This document shows, in pieces, positions 47,601 to 60,877 of a stretch of DNA of 64,000 nt. The DNA is taken from assembly GCF_001411555.2 (NCBI RefSeq), contig NC_049914.1, positions 17,170,298-17,234,297 on the forward strand. Direction: 5' to 3'. The stretch is from Juglans regia. Lineage: Eukaryota; Streptophyta; Magnoliopsida; Fagales; Juglandaceae. The notes under the pieces were generated by a model. It did not search any database, was not told the DNA's origin, and saw nothing but the letters and a program-made list of their open reading frames with translations. Position numbers and translations under genes: made by a program. Each line of letters opens with the position of its first letter. The first letter of the stretch is position 1.

Positions 47601-47649
47601 TAAACACACGCAATTACGTGAATTACGTATTTACAATATTTATAAAGAG

Positions 47650-47831
47650 AAATAATAGTTGTAGTTATGAGTACGTAAGCTAGCGTAGTGTAATCATTTT
47701 AAAAAAAATGAATAAATACGAGACCCATATGAAAATAATAATAATTTTTTAATAGTAGATTTCACTATTTTTCAAAGCGATTGGCTGACAGTGCTTGCGC
47801 ACTCAATGACTGTTATGTGTAGCCTTACTCG
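47650..47831. repeat. M2-family MITE-like repeat
   Basis: Order of words: TAGTTGTAGTTATGAGTACG, AAATGAATAAATACGAGACCC, TTTTTTAATAGTAGATTTCAC and GACTGTTATGTGTAGC. These parallel, in reverse orientation, the 61.70-kb copy. Confidence 0.5.
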
Positions 47832-48889
47832 TTTAAAAATATCCTCATGTACCCACATGATAGTAGAGAATCCACCATTTTGATGCATCTAATCAAATCA
47901 TTCGTGTCTGTGCGCAGCTTCTGTTTTGGCTGAGGTGTTTGTTTTTCCACATCACGGATCGATGCTTATTCATCGCTACCTCTTTTGCACTTTCCATGCA
48001 GTTACGTTCATTGTTTTTCAGTACTGCATTCATATTTGTTGTGTAATGAAGTCATGTTTACAAGCTGGCATGGTGCATAAAACTAAAAGTAAATTATTGT
48101 TTTCTAATTTAGACACAACAATCTTGCCTAGCTAGCGGGTACTCTTGGCCTGCGCGCATGCATTACATCTCACAAGATTCCACTTTTTTTTTCCAACTCT
48201 TGCTTTTATTTTTGCTGATGACAAGACATACCTACAAACGATTTCTTTTGTTTGGTTTCTTAGGGAAATAGAACAATAAATATTAAGCAGGACACACGTA
48301 CGTACAAAGGAAGGATGGGCGAGGAGCTAGCTAGCTCGACAATAACCCAAAATAATGAAAGGTGCCGCCAATAACAACAAAATGTACAAGAAAAAAAAGT
48401 AAAATGAGGACAAACGGGACTACAACAATGGTCCCGATCCTATAGTTTCTAACTTTCTTGGCTCCCTCCCATTGTGTTTTCATAATCAAAGAAAAGGTTA
48501 CATAAAAGAATACTAGTTGTATGTTTTGAGATGCAACCCACAAATAAAGCTTAATTATGAAATTTCGGCAACATCTAGTAACTAAGAAAATGTAAGCTTT
48601 TTTAAAAAAAATTAAGACTCACTAAAAAAAAATTATTTGATTTTTTAATGATAGTTCACATTTTTTTTAAAGGAATTTGCACATCGCACTACTTCAAAAA
48701 TTCATTTTTGGGATGATTTTTGTTTGCGACGTTGTCCCAAAAAATGAGATGTAAGGACGAAATTCAAATTTCGTTTCTAAACAATGATGGAACGTGTTTG
48801 CCGTTCAAAAATGATGCAACATCTAGTGACGAAAAATTTCGTCCTTAATAAAATAATTGTTCAAAAGTTTCCTCCCTACTAAATTATAC

Positions 48890-49150
48890 GATATATATAT
48901 TATTATATATATTATACTATATATACTATATATATATATACACTACATACTATTACTATACTATATATTACTAAACTATACGATACCATATATTACTATA
49001 TATACTATTACTATATTATACTATAACTATAGTATATGATCACAATATTTATAAATCGTAGTATACATAACTATATATAACTATATATAGTAATATTTGT
49101 AAAAAATAGACTATATATAGTAATAAATTATAACGTATAGTGTAGATATT
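48890..49150. repeat. TATA/ACTATA-rich low-complexity tract
   Basis: Dense permutations of TATATA, ACTATA and TATAGT with strong self-complementarity. Confidence 0.8.
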
Positions 49151-50580
49151 ATACTATAATAAAACATTTAGTAAGATATGTTCGGACAATAGTATGGCCT
49201 AGCGTTCGAATGCTATATTAGTGATTGAATGTTTTTAGCCATGAAGAAGAACGTTCGAACGATTTCTAGGATTTTTGGCACCTTTTGAAATAGTGGCAGG
49301 AATATCTCCCAACAATCCTTGAGCAGTGGAATTACGTTTGAATGGTACTTAATTACTGTTCGAACGCTGGTATGAAAATTTATCAAGAGGTAAAACTTGC
49401 GCGTTAAATTTGTTTTCACGTTCGAATGTGTAATATTTGCATTTGAACGGATAACAACTTAAGAGGGCACGCAGGTGACAACATTTTTCTCCTCAATAAG
49501 AGAAGTTTTAAATGGAATGACTGCGTTTCGTGCCAGGGAACTTATTACAACAACATTTTTCGTCGTAATAACTTCAAAAATTATGCACTCACTTAAATAC
49601 CCCCACAACACCCCTCAATGCCTTGTACTACTCTTTCATCCCTTATTCTCTTTCAGCCCAACGCTGCACTCTCTAATTCTTCTACACACACTCCTTCATT
49701 CTTCTCCCATTTCAATTAGAGAGAGACAAAGAGTAACACAGAGATAGAAATAGAGTCAGTTAGATTGAACTCACATTGGAAAGAGGGTTACCCTCGAATT
49801 TTTTGAAGCTATATATGTTCTTTGTTAGACATTTATACACAGTTAACTCATCTTCTTCACTGCACATGAAGTTTATTAATACTGAATTTATTTTTTGTTT
49901 ACATGTTGTGTAGGATTTTTAGTTTGGGTTGAGTTGTTTGAAATTGCATTGAAGGTAAAATTCGAGTTTTATAGTTTATAGTTTACTCAATATAATTTAT
50001 GTATTTGTGTGTTTGTCACTATTGTGCATGATTTGTGAGGTTGTGTCTCAGGATTGTATTTCTTGATGTTGTTCTGGGTTTGCATCTGGAATCTGGATTG
50101 AATCCGTTCGAACAATATATGTTACCATTTGAATGGTACTGTTGCATTCGAACATAAGTTATATATGTTCGAATGTTAACACGCATTAATACAGATTGCA
50201 CATAGCAAATATACTTATAAAAAAATCATAGTTACAAGAATGTATTTACAAGAAAATCATAGAATACATAAGGATAGTATAATTAAAAAATACTTAAAAA
50301 AATAACTAATACTTAACATAAGAATAGTGTAAAAAATGCTTAAAAAACACTTAATACTTAACATAGAGATAGCATAAAAAAGTACTTAAAAATAATTAAT
50401 ACTTAAAATAAGGATAGTAAAAAATATTAAAAAATACTTAATACTTAAACATAAGGATAGTATAAAAAAATGTATTAAAAAATACTCAATATTTAACATA
50501 AGAATAGTATAAAAAATATTAAAAAAATACTTAATACTTAAAATAAAGATTGTATAAAAAAAATATTAAAAAACACTTAG

Positions 50581-50794
50581 GTTAGGTTTGGATAGTGTGT
50601 TGAGATGAGATGAGATGAGTTGAGATGAAAGTTAAAAATTAAATAAAATATTGTTAGAATATTTTTTTTTAATATTATTATTATTTTATGATTTGAAAAA
50701 GTTGAATTATTTATTGTATTTTATGTGAAAATTTGTTCAAATTGTAACGAGAAGATGAGCTGGGTTGAAAGTGTTTCTCAATCAAAACTTAACC
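50581..50794. repeat. M1-family MITE
   Basis: Left GTTAGGTTTGGATAGTGTG, then a GAGATGAGATGAGATGAG run, right ATCAAAACTTAAC: inverted ends as in the other copies. Confidence 0.6.
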
Positions 50795-50861
50795 TTAATA
50801 CTTAAAAACATATTTGAATATTTGTGATGATATTAATTATTTATCTTGTCTGTAGGATAAA

Positions 50862-51143
50862 ATGGTTGCCTTACGTGCTGAATCTGCATCAGATCAAAAT
50901 TCTTTAACAAGTAATGTTAAAATTTTTAAATATGTTATGGGTCAATGTTCAAGATATTTGAGGGGTTTGAGTCTCTATGTAAAGCATTGTAGCTCTTCCT
51001 TATTGTTCGGATTTGTCTCTAACACCTCTATAGTGTTAGCGATAGCGAATTGCAAGATCGAAAAATTGACTACAAGGCAGTGTGAGTTTAGAGACTCAAT
51101 TGGCGAAATAAGTAGACATGGAGATACGCATAAAACAACATGA
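50862..51143 (+). pseudogene. CACTA-associated transposase fragment (Tnp1/En-Spm-like)
   Basis: A TGTAG acceptor precedes an open run of 93 codons. The segment KIFKYVMGQCSRYLRGLS resembles the VMG...YVRG(L/Y)G segment of plant En/Spm-associated proteins (Transposase_24 type). The remainder (IANCKIEKLTTRQCEFRD) is weaker. It is a lone exon inside the CACTA-like block. Confidence 0.4.
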
Positions 51144-52078
51144 ACAACAAGAAGAAAAGTTCACGAGATATGTGTAACTCTAAATGTAGATGCTTATGCA
51201 ACAATTCAGACCTCCAAGCAATTGATTTACATTATATATATAGATTTTGGGATCTATTTATGTATGAAGAATACTAGTACTACTGTTTTATTTATTTAGT
51301 TTGCACTTATTAGACTAAGTTTATGGATAATGAACAAATTGTAATGTATTTTTTTTTTAAAATATTATGTATGTCTATCTGATTTTTTATTATTGGATAA
51401 AATAAAATAGTTACCCTTCAAATGACCAAAAACTGGTCGAACAAGATAATTAAAACCATTTGAATATTGATACAAAACATTCGAATATAATCGGAATTAA
51501 ATGTTTGAACAATACATGAAACCGTTCGAACGAAATCATCAAACGTGAAAAAAACGTTCGAACTTCATCTTATAAGAAATCGTTCGATCCTATCATGGTC
51601 CAATTGAACGTCTTACCCAATTCGTTCAAATATATTTTACTGTTTAAGCATCAAATTGTTTGTTCAAATATTTCCTCATGCCTATTTGGTCGAATTGACT
51701 GGTATTGATCGACCACTCGTGATGGACGTGTTCAAACATATTTTGCTCAAGTTGGTCCCGGAAAAGGGGCAATTCGAGTACTATGAATGTTGGTAGTTGG
51801 TAGTTGGAAGTTGGGTTTGGGTGGAGGTGAGTCATCTAGGTTTGGGTAATAAATGAGTGTGATAACTATACCTGAACAAAACAAATATGTCAATCATTTT
51901 CAAGTTACTTGGAATTGTGCTTCTTTATATTTATTACTATATATGCATAACTATAGACACGTTGTGTAACGAATCTACTTCACGATGACCTTATTATCAT
52001 CATTTGCTTTTTTAGTTTTTAAAAGATATTTCTTCATATGTGTTGTTAGTAATATTCTTTTTTGCATATTTTTAAGAT

Positions 52079-52952
52079 TAGGGTTGTAAATAAACTAGTC
52101 TATTTTATAGCCTGCTCGGTACGTACTCGCTCGATTAAACTCAAACCGAATTCGACTTGTGAAAAAAAAAGCCCGTTCGTAAAAGCAGATATCCGCTCGA
52201 TTTGTAGATGACACATACTTGACAAAATTCGACTTGATTAAGACTCGTTAAGGCTTGTTCGTTTAACCTCGAGTCAACTCGTTAGCTCGACTCGATTAAA
52301 ACTTATTTATATATTAATAATATATACATACACCGATGTATATATACATATATATATAAATATATTAGCTAATACTATAAGCATACCACTTTTATAATTA
52401 AATGTATAATATGTAATCTAGGTACTTATGTATAGTGAATATACTTCATAGGTATATTTTATAATTCGTATAATAATTAGTCGATAAAATTTAATAATTT
52501 CATATACTAGTATATGGGAACCATATATGAAATAGATATATACTATCATATTAAATGTATGTATTAATAATATACGTAGGCATATAATACATTGTGATTT
52601 TGGATAAATATCAACTAGTTAGATATTAATTATTTATAATTTTTTTAAAATTTTATAATTTAATAGTGGTTTTACTTGTTCCTTGTATAAATTCAATATT
52701 AGATCTTTTATTTTTCTTTGTTTAATTTATTAATTATTAAATATTATTCAAAAAATTAAAAAATAAACAATTTGAGCTCGAACTCGGCTCGACTCGAACT
52801 CGTTTGTGGGATGAGCTCAAGTTGAGAGTTTAGTTTATCGAGTCGACCTCAAATAATGAATAATAAAAAAAAAATCTCGAGGTCGAATGTTTTGAGTCGA
52901 GCGGAGCTCGACAAACCAAAGACTGGCTCAGCTCGGCTCGATTACAGCTCTA
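52079..52952. mobile_element. hAT-type MITE, 874 bp
   Basis: Left end TAGGGTTGTAAAT and right end ATTACAGCTCTA are imperfect inverted repeats. Flanks TTTAAGAT (52071-52078) and CTCAAGAT (52953-52960) match at six of eight positions, both differences being C/T. Subterminal GCTCGACTCG / GAGCTCGA words are abundant on both sides. Non-coding. Confidence 0.75.
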
Positions 52953-53399
52953 CTCAAGATAAGTATTACAATTACCATAAAAAATTTCTATATAAGTAAA
53001 CTCATATATTGACATGATTTTAAAATATGTTAACAATCTTACAAATTTGATAAACCAACGAATTTGAAATAAGAGTAAAAAAAGGAAATAGATCATACTA
53101 AATAGCACTTCATGAGGCTCTGTCTGTGGACGTGAAACATAGCAAAATGGATTTCGACTATGCTCTTGCAACAGATGGCATAACCTCGAGATGAGGGACG
53201 TTGCTAATTTTATTCACGATTCGATAGTTTTCTCTTTTCTACACATGTAAATACTTTGGAATTCACTCGATTATCATAATACATACGGGGTGTTTTTGTC
53301 ATTTCATTACTATTTGGAGGTAATCATGTAGCAAACATACAGGTCAGTCGGATCACTAACCCGAAGGTTTCATAAATTGATTCAAAGATGCAGTAGATT

Positions 53400-53580
53400 T
53401 ATTAATCACACCTACAATTCAATTTTTAAATTTCAAAATAAATATAATATTAAAAAATTATATTTTAATAATAATTTAATTTCATAATAGTTTTATTTAA
53501 ATTTTTCTTTCTTATTTTTCAAAATACAAATTTTACTACAGTTAATAAATTTCTCCTCTTATTTCATTTTCTAAACATCC
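53400..53580. repeat. M1-family MITE-like repeat, partial
   Basis: Shares AATTTCAAAATAAATATAAT, TTCTTATTTTTCAAAA and TCTCCTCTTATTTCATTTTC with other copies. Confidence 0.4.
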
Positions 53581-53915
53581 TCTAAGAGATGTGGAAGAGG
53601 GTGGATGGATGATGGCAGAGAGAGGTAAGAAGAAAGAACTCTCCCAATATCCCCTTCTAGAGAGTTGGAGGGAGGAGAAGAGACTAGAGAATGAAAAAAA
53701 TATCAAAAGAGAGGAACTTTTTACCATTTGAAAAATGTTTTAACTACAAAAAAATTCTATAGAAATAAATTCATAAGTTGATTTGATTTGATGTGGTACA
53801 TTAGATTGTAAAACTATTTTTATTATAAAGCCTATTAAGTTAAGTCAGGTTGTAGGTTTATTTTTATAAAAAAAAATTATGTTTGGAGTACCGCCAACGT
53901 TCATTCTGAACTAGG

Positions 53916-54116
53916 ATGAAACTCTCTATGAGATTCATAGTTGCATTACTTATAAGTTCATTATTTGTAAATAAAGCAGATTCGGAAAATTGTCTTTCAT
54001 TCCATGGCATAAGTAGTATCCATACGTGTCAGATTTGCTCAGAGTTTGCTTCTAGAAATATAGCCATCCATACCCCCTTGCGTCAATTTCACGTGCCTCT
54101 TATCGATTCTCATTAG
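53916..54116 (+). CDS. Small ORF with a predicted signal peptide (hypothetical secreted peptide)
   Basis: A 66-codon frame starts with MKLSMRFIVALLISSLFV, a basic then hydrophobic N-terminus typical of a signal peptide, probably cleaved near residues 22-24. It is followed by a short mature part with three cysteines (ENCLSF, HTCQICSEF). A TATA-like TTTATAAAA lies about 50 bp upstream of the ATG (53862). The pattern recalls plant small secreted cysteine-rich peptides, but three cysteines and the histidine-rich end fit no family I know. It could be a first exon, a decayed gene, or chance. Confidence 0.3.
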   Translation: MKLSMRFIVALLISSLFVNKADSENCLSFHGISSIHTCQICSEFASRNIAIHTPLRQFHVPLIDSH

Positions 54117-54419
54117 GTCATGGCGGAAAAGCAAGTCAAAATAGAAAGACTTGCATTGGGTTTAGCTAGAGGGGAGGCGAAATAGAAGAAAATAAGAGGT
54201 TATCTCTAAAGAGTGGTGCTAGGTTGTTGTCTAGCAATGATCGCTTAGTGTGTCACCTAGTATAAATTTGACTTTATTTATTTATTTTAATATTTTCAAA
54301 AATGAAAAGTATATCAATATATTAAAAAATATTTTTTAATCATTAATTAAAATATATAAACGATAAAAATAAGAAGATAAATATAGGCGGCATACTGACA
54401 TTTTCCTATCACTAAATAG

Positions 54420-54718
54420 AGACAGAGCTTCCCCTCTCTGTTTAGGCAGTGTATGGGGTTGGTGCACCCTACTCTGCGTGGTCGGGGTATGGGTTTTGTC
54501 ACCTGGTTATTGTTACTCTGTCGAGGACAGATATGTACACGACGAATCCCTTTAGAGTTAGGTCTTTAGAGATCTGTCGTCTGAACTAGACCATATCAGT
54601 CACGAAAGTGTGCTGGGGAGTTATTAACATTTGTAATTGATTTTTTAAGTCATATTTGTATGTTCACTATTATGAATGAAATGTGATTCTTATTCTCAAA
54701 AAAAAAAAAAAAAAAAAT
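54420..54718 (+). mobile_element. LINE 3'-untranslated tail with poly-A
   Basis: Matches the reverse complement of 29529-29830. It ends TATGAATGAAATGTGATTC and an 18-nt A-run at 54699-54718. No coding part is attached upstream. Confidence 0.75.
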
Positions 54719-56841
54719 AGAGAGAGAGCCGCGAATATATTTATACCATTGCAAGGGAGATACGCTTGTTGTGTGATAAGGTAGTCCGAGAATGCCACGA
54801 GGATGAACCTGAAGTCAACTGTTAAAGAATAGCGTGAATCTCAAGATATTTAATAATAATAATAATAATAATGATAATAATAATCCACTTACGTGTTGGC
54901 CATTTCTTATTTGAAAAATGATAAGATTACTTTTTATTTACTATTAATTTACTCTTTCTTTTATATTTGATTTTTTTTTTATTTTTTATTTTACATAATA
55001 ATTAAGAAAGTGACTAGTAATAAAATTATATTTTTTTTAATTTTTCTTAATAATTAAGGATGTTAAAAAAATACTTAAAAAAATGATAAAAAAATAAAAA
55101 ATTTAAAATATAGCATGAGTGGTAAAGGAGACATAATAGAAATAATAGAAATAAATCGGTTGGTTAAATTTCAAACATCAAAACTTACTAGTTAGAAAAA
55201 AAAAAAAAAAAAAATCTATGCTCATTAGAAAGACATAATAGATTTGAAAAAGTATTCATTTTAATCTGTTTGAGATAAGAGACATGTTAAGTCTACATAT
55301 AAATTTTATATAAAAAAATTTACAAGACATGATTTAATATAATAATTTAGATATATTTTATGATGAAAGAGTTCTACAACTTAATAGATTTTATTAAATC
55401 ACAAAAATGTATGAACTTTCATGAGTAAAAATTGTGTTTACACCAAATATTTCTTTTTGAACAATACATTAAAGTTAAAACTCTAAAACAGGTCTCCGGT
55501 CCAAACAACATTTGATTATTGGTTCTCGTGGAATACTACTTTTTTATATTAAATTTTGTGCTCTTAATCATGCCAGTTGATATGTTATATTTTAAGTAGC
55601 TTTGTAATTTTTATTTCTATTATTGATTGATAAAATTATTTAAAATATGCCACATCACTCAATGTGATAAAAATTGGTAAAATTCAAAATAAAGAATAAC
55701 AATGCTATGCTTTTGTATTTGAGTAATGCTCGATATATATAAGTTCTAAATAGATAAGTCTCATATAAATCTTTTGTAAACTAATTAATAAAAAATCATT
55801 TTTATTTTATGCTTTTAAAAGTATGATTCACTTTTACATAAATACTACCATGTTTGGTGCAGCATAAGGAGAGGAATTAAACAGGATGCTTGTAAATTGG
55901 CTTTATGAAGAGAACCATTAAATCTATTGGCGGATGGATACGTAAGATGAGAATCCAATGAAACTCCCAAAGGCCTCACATGTGCAAAGATCAGTAGTAC
56001 TCTTTCATCCAGTCTTGAGTCACATGTGAAGGGAAGAAGGTCCACCATAGATAAGACAATCAAGATTCACAGGTGAGCTATCCCTTGCTTTGTTGTTTCG
56101 ATATTGCTGTAAAGCCGACCATATTCAAATAAAAAAAAATGCTTCATCTATTCAGAAAACTTACTCTTCCTATTGGAGCGACCGCCGGTGACTCTCGATG
56201 GGATTTTTTTTTATTTATTTAACGATTAAAAAAATATTTTTTAATAATATTATTTTTTTTTTAAAAAATATTAAAAAATGCATGTAAAGAAAAGAAAAAA
56301 AAAAACTACTATAACTAACAGTAGGCCCATTGAGAGCTGGGAGCCGTGGTTGTAGAACCACCTAATTTTAAATTGACATTATAATATGATAAGTCAAATT
56401 ATAAAATATTTTTTTATTATAAAATAAATTTAATATATCACGTCAAATTACATCATTCTATTAGTTTATTTTTATAATATCTTGAGACTTTTATTCAAAC
56501 AATTGAGACACTCTCTCTCTCACTCTCACCCTCAGTCACATGTCAGACAAACATAACCGGTTGTTTTTCTTCCATGTTTGGGTTCATTAAAGCACTCTTT
56601 ATTCGTTTTATTCGACGCTACAATTCAGTAACATCAATAGCAGAACATAAACAGAAAAACCTTGAAAGTCTACGGGGGGGCTTGGACGCCCAACTGCTCT
56701 TGCTTCTATTTTTCGCAAGAGGGACCCATCTCAAGACCCCCCCACCCCCAAAACAAACTCTTCACAAGAAAACTAACTGTTTCTTCACGTACAACTCAAA
56801 CAAACCACACTCAATTCGGACAACTTAGACATATATCCTTT
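54719..56841. other. AT-rich intergenic DNA without a gene
   Basis: Contains an AAT/ATA microsatellite (54850-54885), poly-A (55195-55215) and CT/A-rich tracts. 56560-56841 is probably the 3' untranslated region and flank of the XTH gene. Confidence 0.5.
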
Positions 56842-58378
56842 TTAACACTCGGGTGTGAGGGTGTGGTCTCTCTTTGCATCCTGACAATAGTTGTAAACCA
56901 AGTAATTCCTCTGCACCCATTCCAAGGCCGAGTACTGCTGTTGGCTCAGGCCGCCGGAGCTAGACGGAGAGGCGGAGGCCGGGCGGCATGATGCGGCCCC
57001 TTCGGCTGTGCAGCCGCCTATTTTGAAATTTGTGTACCTACCGATGAAGGGTTGGTATTGATAATCAGCTTTGTATTTTCCATCCTCAGTCGCCCAAGAT
57101 GATGCATCCCAAACCGACCCGTACAAATACATTGGCCTTGATGGAAATGTGGCATCACTTTTTCTTGGATACCTCCTTATTGGCACATCATCCACTAGGA
57201 ATCTGCATATTTACCAGACAATCAGACAGACTTGCGAAAGCAGAAAACAGAAACTAACAAGCAAGATTAATTTATATATCTTAACCAATATGCATGCACG
57301 ACAAAGGAGTAGATTTCTTTTGTCAAGATTTTTTTATGCATAGTTTCAGACGTTGTTGGCTTTGAAGTATAAGTAAACCCAAAACTGTCTCTCAGGAGGA
57401 TTTAATTAATACGTGAATAGTAAATTCCATTTGGTGCCAAAGGATAAAGTCATGAAAGACACGCATGTCTAAAAACAGAGGAAAATGTTAGGAAAAACAA
57501 TAATTTATTTAATTATTTATGTATGAATTAATAGTTTCTAAGTTTGGAAAAAACCCACCAAGTCTTTCAGAATGTTAAGACTTTTTAGTATGTAAAACGT
57601 GTGACCCAAAGAGAGAAAAATTACATTATCTCTGAAGGATTCCACAGTATAGCATATCTGTGATAATCTTGTGTGGGATCAAACCAGAGATGAAACTTGA
57701 TCTCTCTTCCAACAATATTTCCGTCCCCACTGCCTCTGACATATACATTCGTCTGCAGAGTATATGGCTTATCGGGCGTAGTTCCCAGAAACTCAATATC
57801 GATTTCATCATGGTTCCCCGGGTGGTCTTCGTTGTTTGAAAGCTATATATATCATTCCCCCATTTGAAGAATAGACAAATAAGAAAACGAGTTAATTTTT
57901 ATGAATAAATAGTCTGAGGAATTAGAATTATGTAGGGTTATCCTCACATAGAATGATGTGATGACCCCAGCAGTATAGCCAGATTGGAGCTTGATGTCAG
58001 CACCAAAATACCCAGATCGATATGCATGCAAAGACTTGAACCCACTTCCTATATTTTCAAAATTGCAGAAAGTGAGGTTATAAATTGTCTCAATCAGTAC
58101 CGAAACAAATAATAGAACAGAATAAACATGAAGTGAGACTGATCATAAGACAGACCTGAGTATCTATCAAGCCAGAGTGTTATTGAGCCCTGGTCTGCTC
58201 TCTGATGCTGAGGACCCCAGAGGTTTCTAAAGCCCTGATCAAAGTTGATGGAATCGATATTTGAACTTGGTGAGTAGCCAGGTGAAGGTGGACCCTGAGC
58301 ACTGCTTGAACTAGACATGAAACAAAGAATAAGGTACAAAAGAGGAGCCATGAAGAGGAAGGAGGAATGAGATTGCAT
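56842..58378 (-). CDS. XTH32: Xyloglucan endotransglucosylase/hydrolase, group IIIA (XTH31/32-like)
   Basis: Exons on the minus strand are 58378-58156, 58048-57948, 57842-57625 and 57202-56842; all introns are GT-AG and the frames close to 300 residues. The chosen ATG opens a signal peptide ([20 protein letters not shown], cleavage after about A27); an upstream in-frame ATG at 58570 would bury it. The GH16 fold carries HDEIDIEFL at 119-127, with E121 as nucleophile and E125 as acid/base. The usual N-glycosylation site just after it is absent. The C-terminal XET_C part shows paired cysteines ([28 protein letters not shown]). The long loop [19 protein letters not shown] is a group IIIA mark, linked in that family to xyloglucan hydrolysis rather than transfer. 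Acts in the wall. Intact; symbol by resemblance to Arabidopsis XTH32. Confidence 0.93.
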
Positions 58379-58479
58379 TGTATGAAACAGAGTCTTAGCA
58401 CTCTGCTTAAATGCAGGGTGGGACAGATAATTGAAAGAAGTAGATGGTGTATTTTGGCAGAGGATGGCTTTGCAGGTTG

Positions 58480-58487
58480 TATAAATA
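58480..58487 (-). promoter_or_regulatory. TATA box of the XTH gene
   Basis: TATTTATA on the minus strand, 102 bp upstream of the chosen ATG. It also argues against the upstream ATG at 58570. Confidence 0.65.
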
Positions 58488-58570
58488 GGCAGATTGGAGG
58501 CCCCACAATGAAGGTAAGGTGATAAATTAGTTGATGAGGGAGTTATTAAAGGGGACAAAAATCTATACAA

Positions 58571-60495
58571 TCTTTGATAGAAAGAAATACAAAATTTTCC
58601 AACTTGTGTATGTGGCTTTTGCTTCTTCTCTTTTCATTTCGTACTGTGAGAGAGAACATCTTTTTTTAGATGGATTAAACTTGTCAGTTATTGTTTCTCA
58701 TTGGGAAAGCAACGATGAAGGTGTCTGAAGAAGAGATTAGTGGGTGTTTTCTTCATGGCACTAACTTGATTAAAGCTGACAGAGATGGCCATGATAGCTC
58801 TAAATCTGTGCAGTAATAGGCCTTATAAAATTCAATTTTGCTACGTAAAATTATTTACGTGTATTACTTGCGCACTCTACTGATGTGACGGAACTCAACA
58901 GTTATTTTATATTTAAAAAAAAATAATGCAGCCAATCACGTCGACTTGTGCATGAAGGAGTACGCAAAAAAGCACTATAAAATTATGGGTGATGTAGTCA
59001 AATAAAGGGCGGCAAATGGGATTAAAGTGAAAAATGTTGAGGTGATGTGATTTGAAATTGAAGGAGCAACTTTCTTCAGAAAGCACAAAATAAAGGAGTA
59101 ACTGAGAAAATATTTATCATGATACTATAGCATGGTTAATTAAATTAGAAAAGCTGAAAATTAAGTTTTATAAATTCCTAATTAGATGTCAATGGAAAAA
59201 TGGTATAGATTTAATTATTTAATTTATATTCTAATATTTCTTTCTTGTATCGATCATACTTTTTTAATAAGTGAATTTAACACGCGAGATATTTAATTAA
59301 ATAAGATGAAGTTTTAGAATCATGAATTGATCTCAAGACTTCCACTCTGATCATTCTTGGAACCTGGCTCCTATAACCGGATCGATGTTGCTTGCAACTG
59401 GCCATTTTACATACCAGATTTTGTGCCTGAAAACAACTACCGAAACTTTGTTTTGTGCTTTAAAATAGGACCATGAGAAAGTCAAGGTAGTTGCCAAAAT
59501 CTGGAGGTAAGTGATGTGAATCCATATTTGTTCAACCTCCTACTTTCTCTGTGTCTGCATATATATTTATTTTAATTCTTTATTAACGACTCCTAGCAAG
59601 GTGACAACTGACAATTTCTCACTCAAGCTTACTGTTTGTTGACTTACTATTGTTAATTATTTTGCGTGGAGAGATGTTTAACTACAAACAGTACGGACCA
59701 ACAACTGCTGCAAGTTCCAAGTTTGACAAAGCAATTATTAAGCAAACGACTTTCTCATAAATAGACTGGTCAATGCAGACTCAATCCAGGGAACCTTGAT
59801 GCAGCATGCAGCCTGAATTACCAGGAAACTTGCTGGAAAACTGTCAAGAAATGCACCCTCAATACCCGGGTGAGCTGCCGCTTGTTTTTGTTTCAAACAT
59901 GCAGGCGGAAAAGCTGGGGGGAGCTGCTGCTTGCTTTTCTGGGATTCTTAGGGCTTGTTTCGATGAATGAACTTAAATTAATTACTGCAGCTGGGCATTG
60001 CACCCCAAGTTTTGTCACGTAAAGCAAATTAATTGATCCTGTTTTCTTGAACATCTCAGAAACAAAACCCATGCAGATCAAGGGTAAGCTATGTACTCTT
60101 ATCCTGGTCAGACAGTAGTTTTAATTAAACTACTTATGTGATTCAAGAATGTAGGCGTGAGGCATGTGAGGAATGATGTGGTAATTTTTGTTGTCCATGT
60201 AGACAATACCATGTGATGCGCCCAAATCTAACCTAACTGGATACTTTATTTGTCCTTTGATGATCTTAACAATATTAATACAACACGCAAACTAAGCTTG
60301 GATCATGCAACACTGCAGCAAACTAGCTAGTTTTCCCTCCTTGATTGGTGTTATGTGAGAAATTAGACTTCTAGAAAGGACAACATTTATCATGTCATAC
60401 ATATTATATATATATATATATATTGATATATGTCATGATACATATTGAATGTTATCTCACCGACCAGATTGATCATGTTTGAACAACTACTGATC

Positions 60496-60534
<39 letters not shown>

Positions 60535-60838
60535 CTTGCACGATAAATAAGCAGCCTCTTTTGTAGAATATATAGATCAGAACACGGAGATTAGACAAAA
60601 GGGCGGTCTGTTGGGGGTGTTGGTCAGCCATGGCCTACGTGATTAAATGCATGCATATATAGCTATAGCTAGCTAGGGATCGGCTAGTTGGCCGACAAAT
60701 CGAACCCTGATCGGTACTGCATGCATGAGTTACCACCTTCCACAATCTTCGAGCCCAATATCTACTCAAAGTTTTAAACTTTGCATATTCGATCGGGTAC
60801 GTGCTTCTAATTATATGCGTACTGTGCAATCATCACAT

Positions 60839-60877
<39 letters not shown>

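Larger units (their letters stand above)
48687..51620 (+). mobile_element. Degenerate CACTA (En/Spm-like) element, right end not found
   Basis: Starts CACTACTTCAAAAATTC, matching the CACTA terminal signature. It is followed by TTTGCGACG words and by many copies of GTTCGAAC/GTTCGAACG and relatives (CATTCGAAT, GTTTGAAC) between 49170 and 51620, which I read as subterminal repeats. A promoter-like, then GA-rich leader lies at 49570-49760, and a decayed coding exon at 50862-51143. An AT palindromic tract (48890-49150) and an M1 MITE (50581-50794) interrupt it. Without the matching TAGTG end the limits are uncertain. Confidence 0.5.

Noticed and set aside
49475..49747. 90-codon ORF as a gene
   Set aside because: Lies in the promoter/leader-like part of the CACTA block, with no domain.
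58378..58570. Upstream in-frame ATG of the XTH gene, adding 64 residues
   Set aside because: It would hide the signal peptide and lies upstream of the TATA box at 58480-58487.
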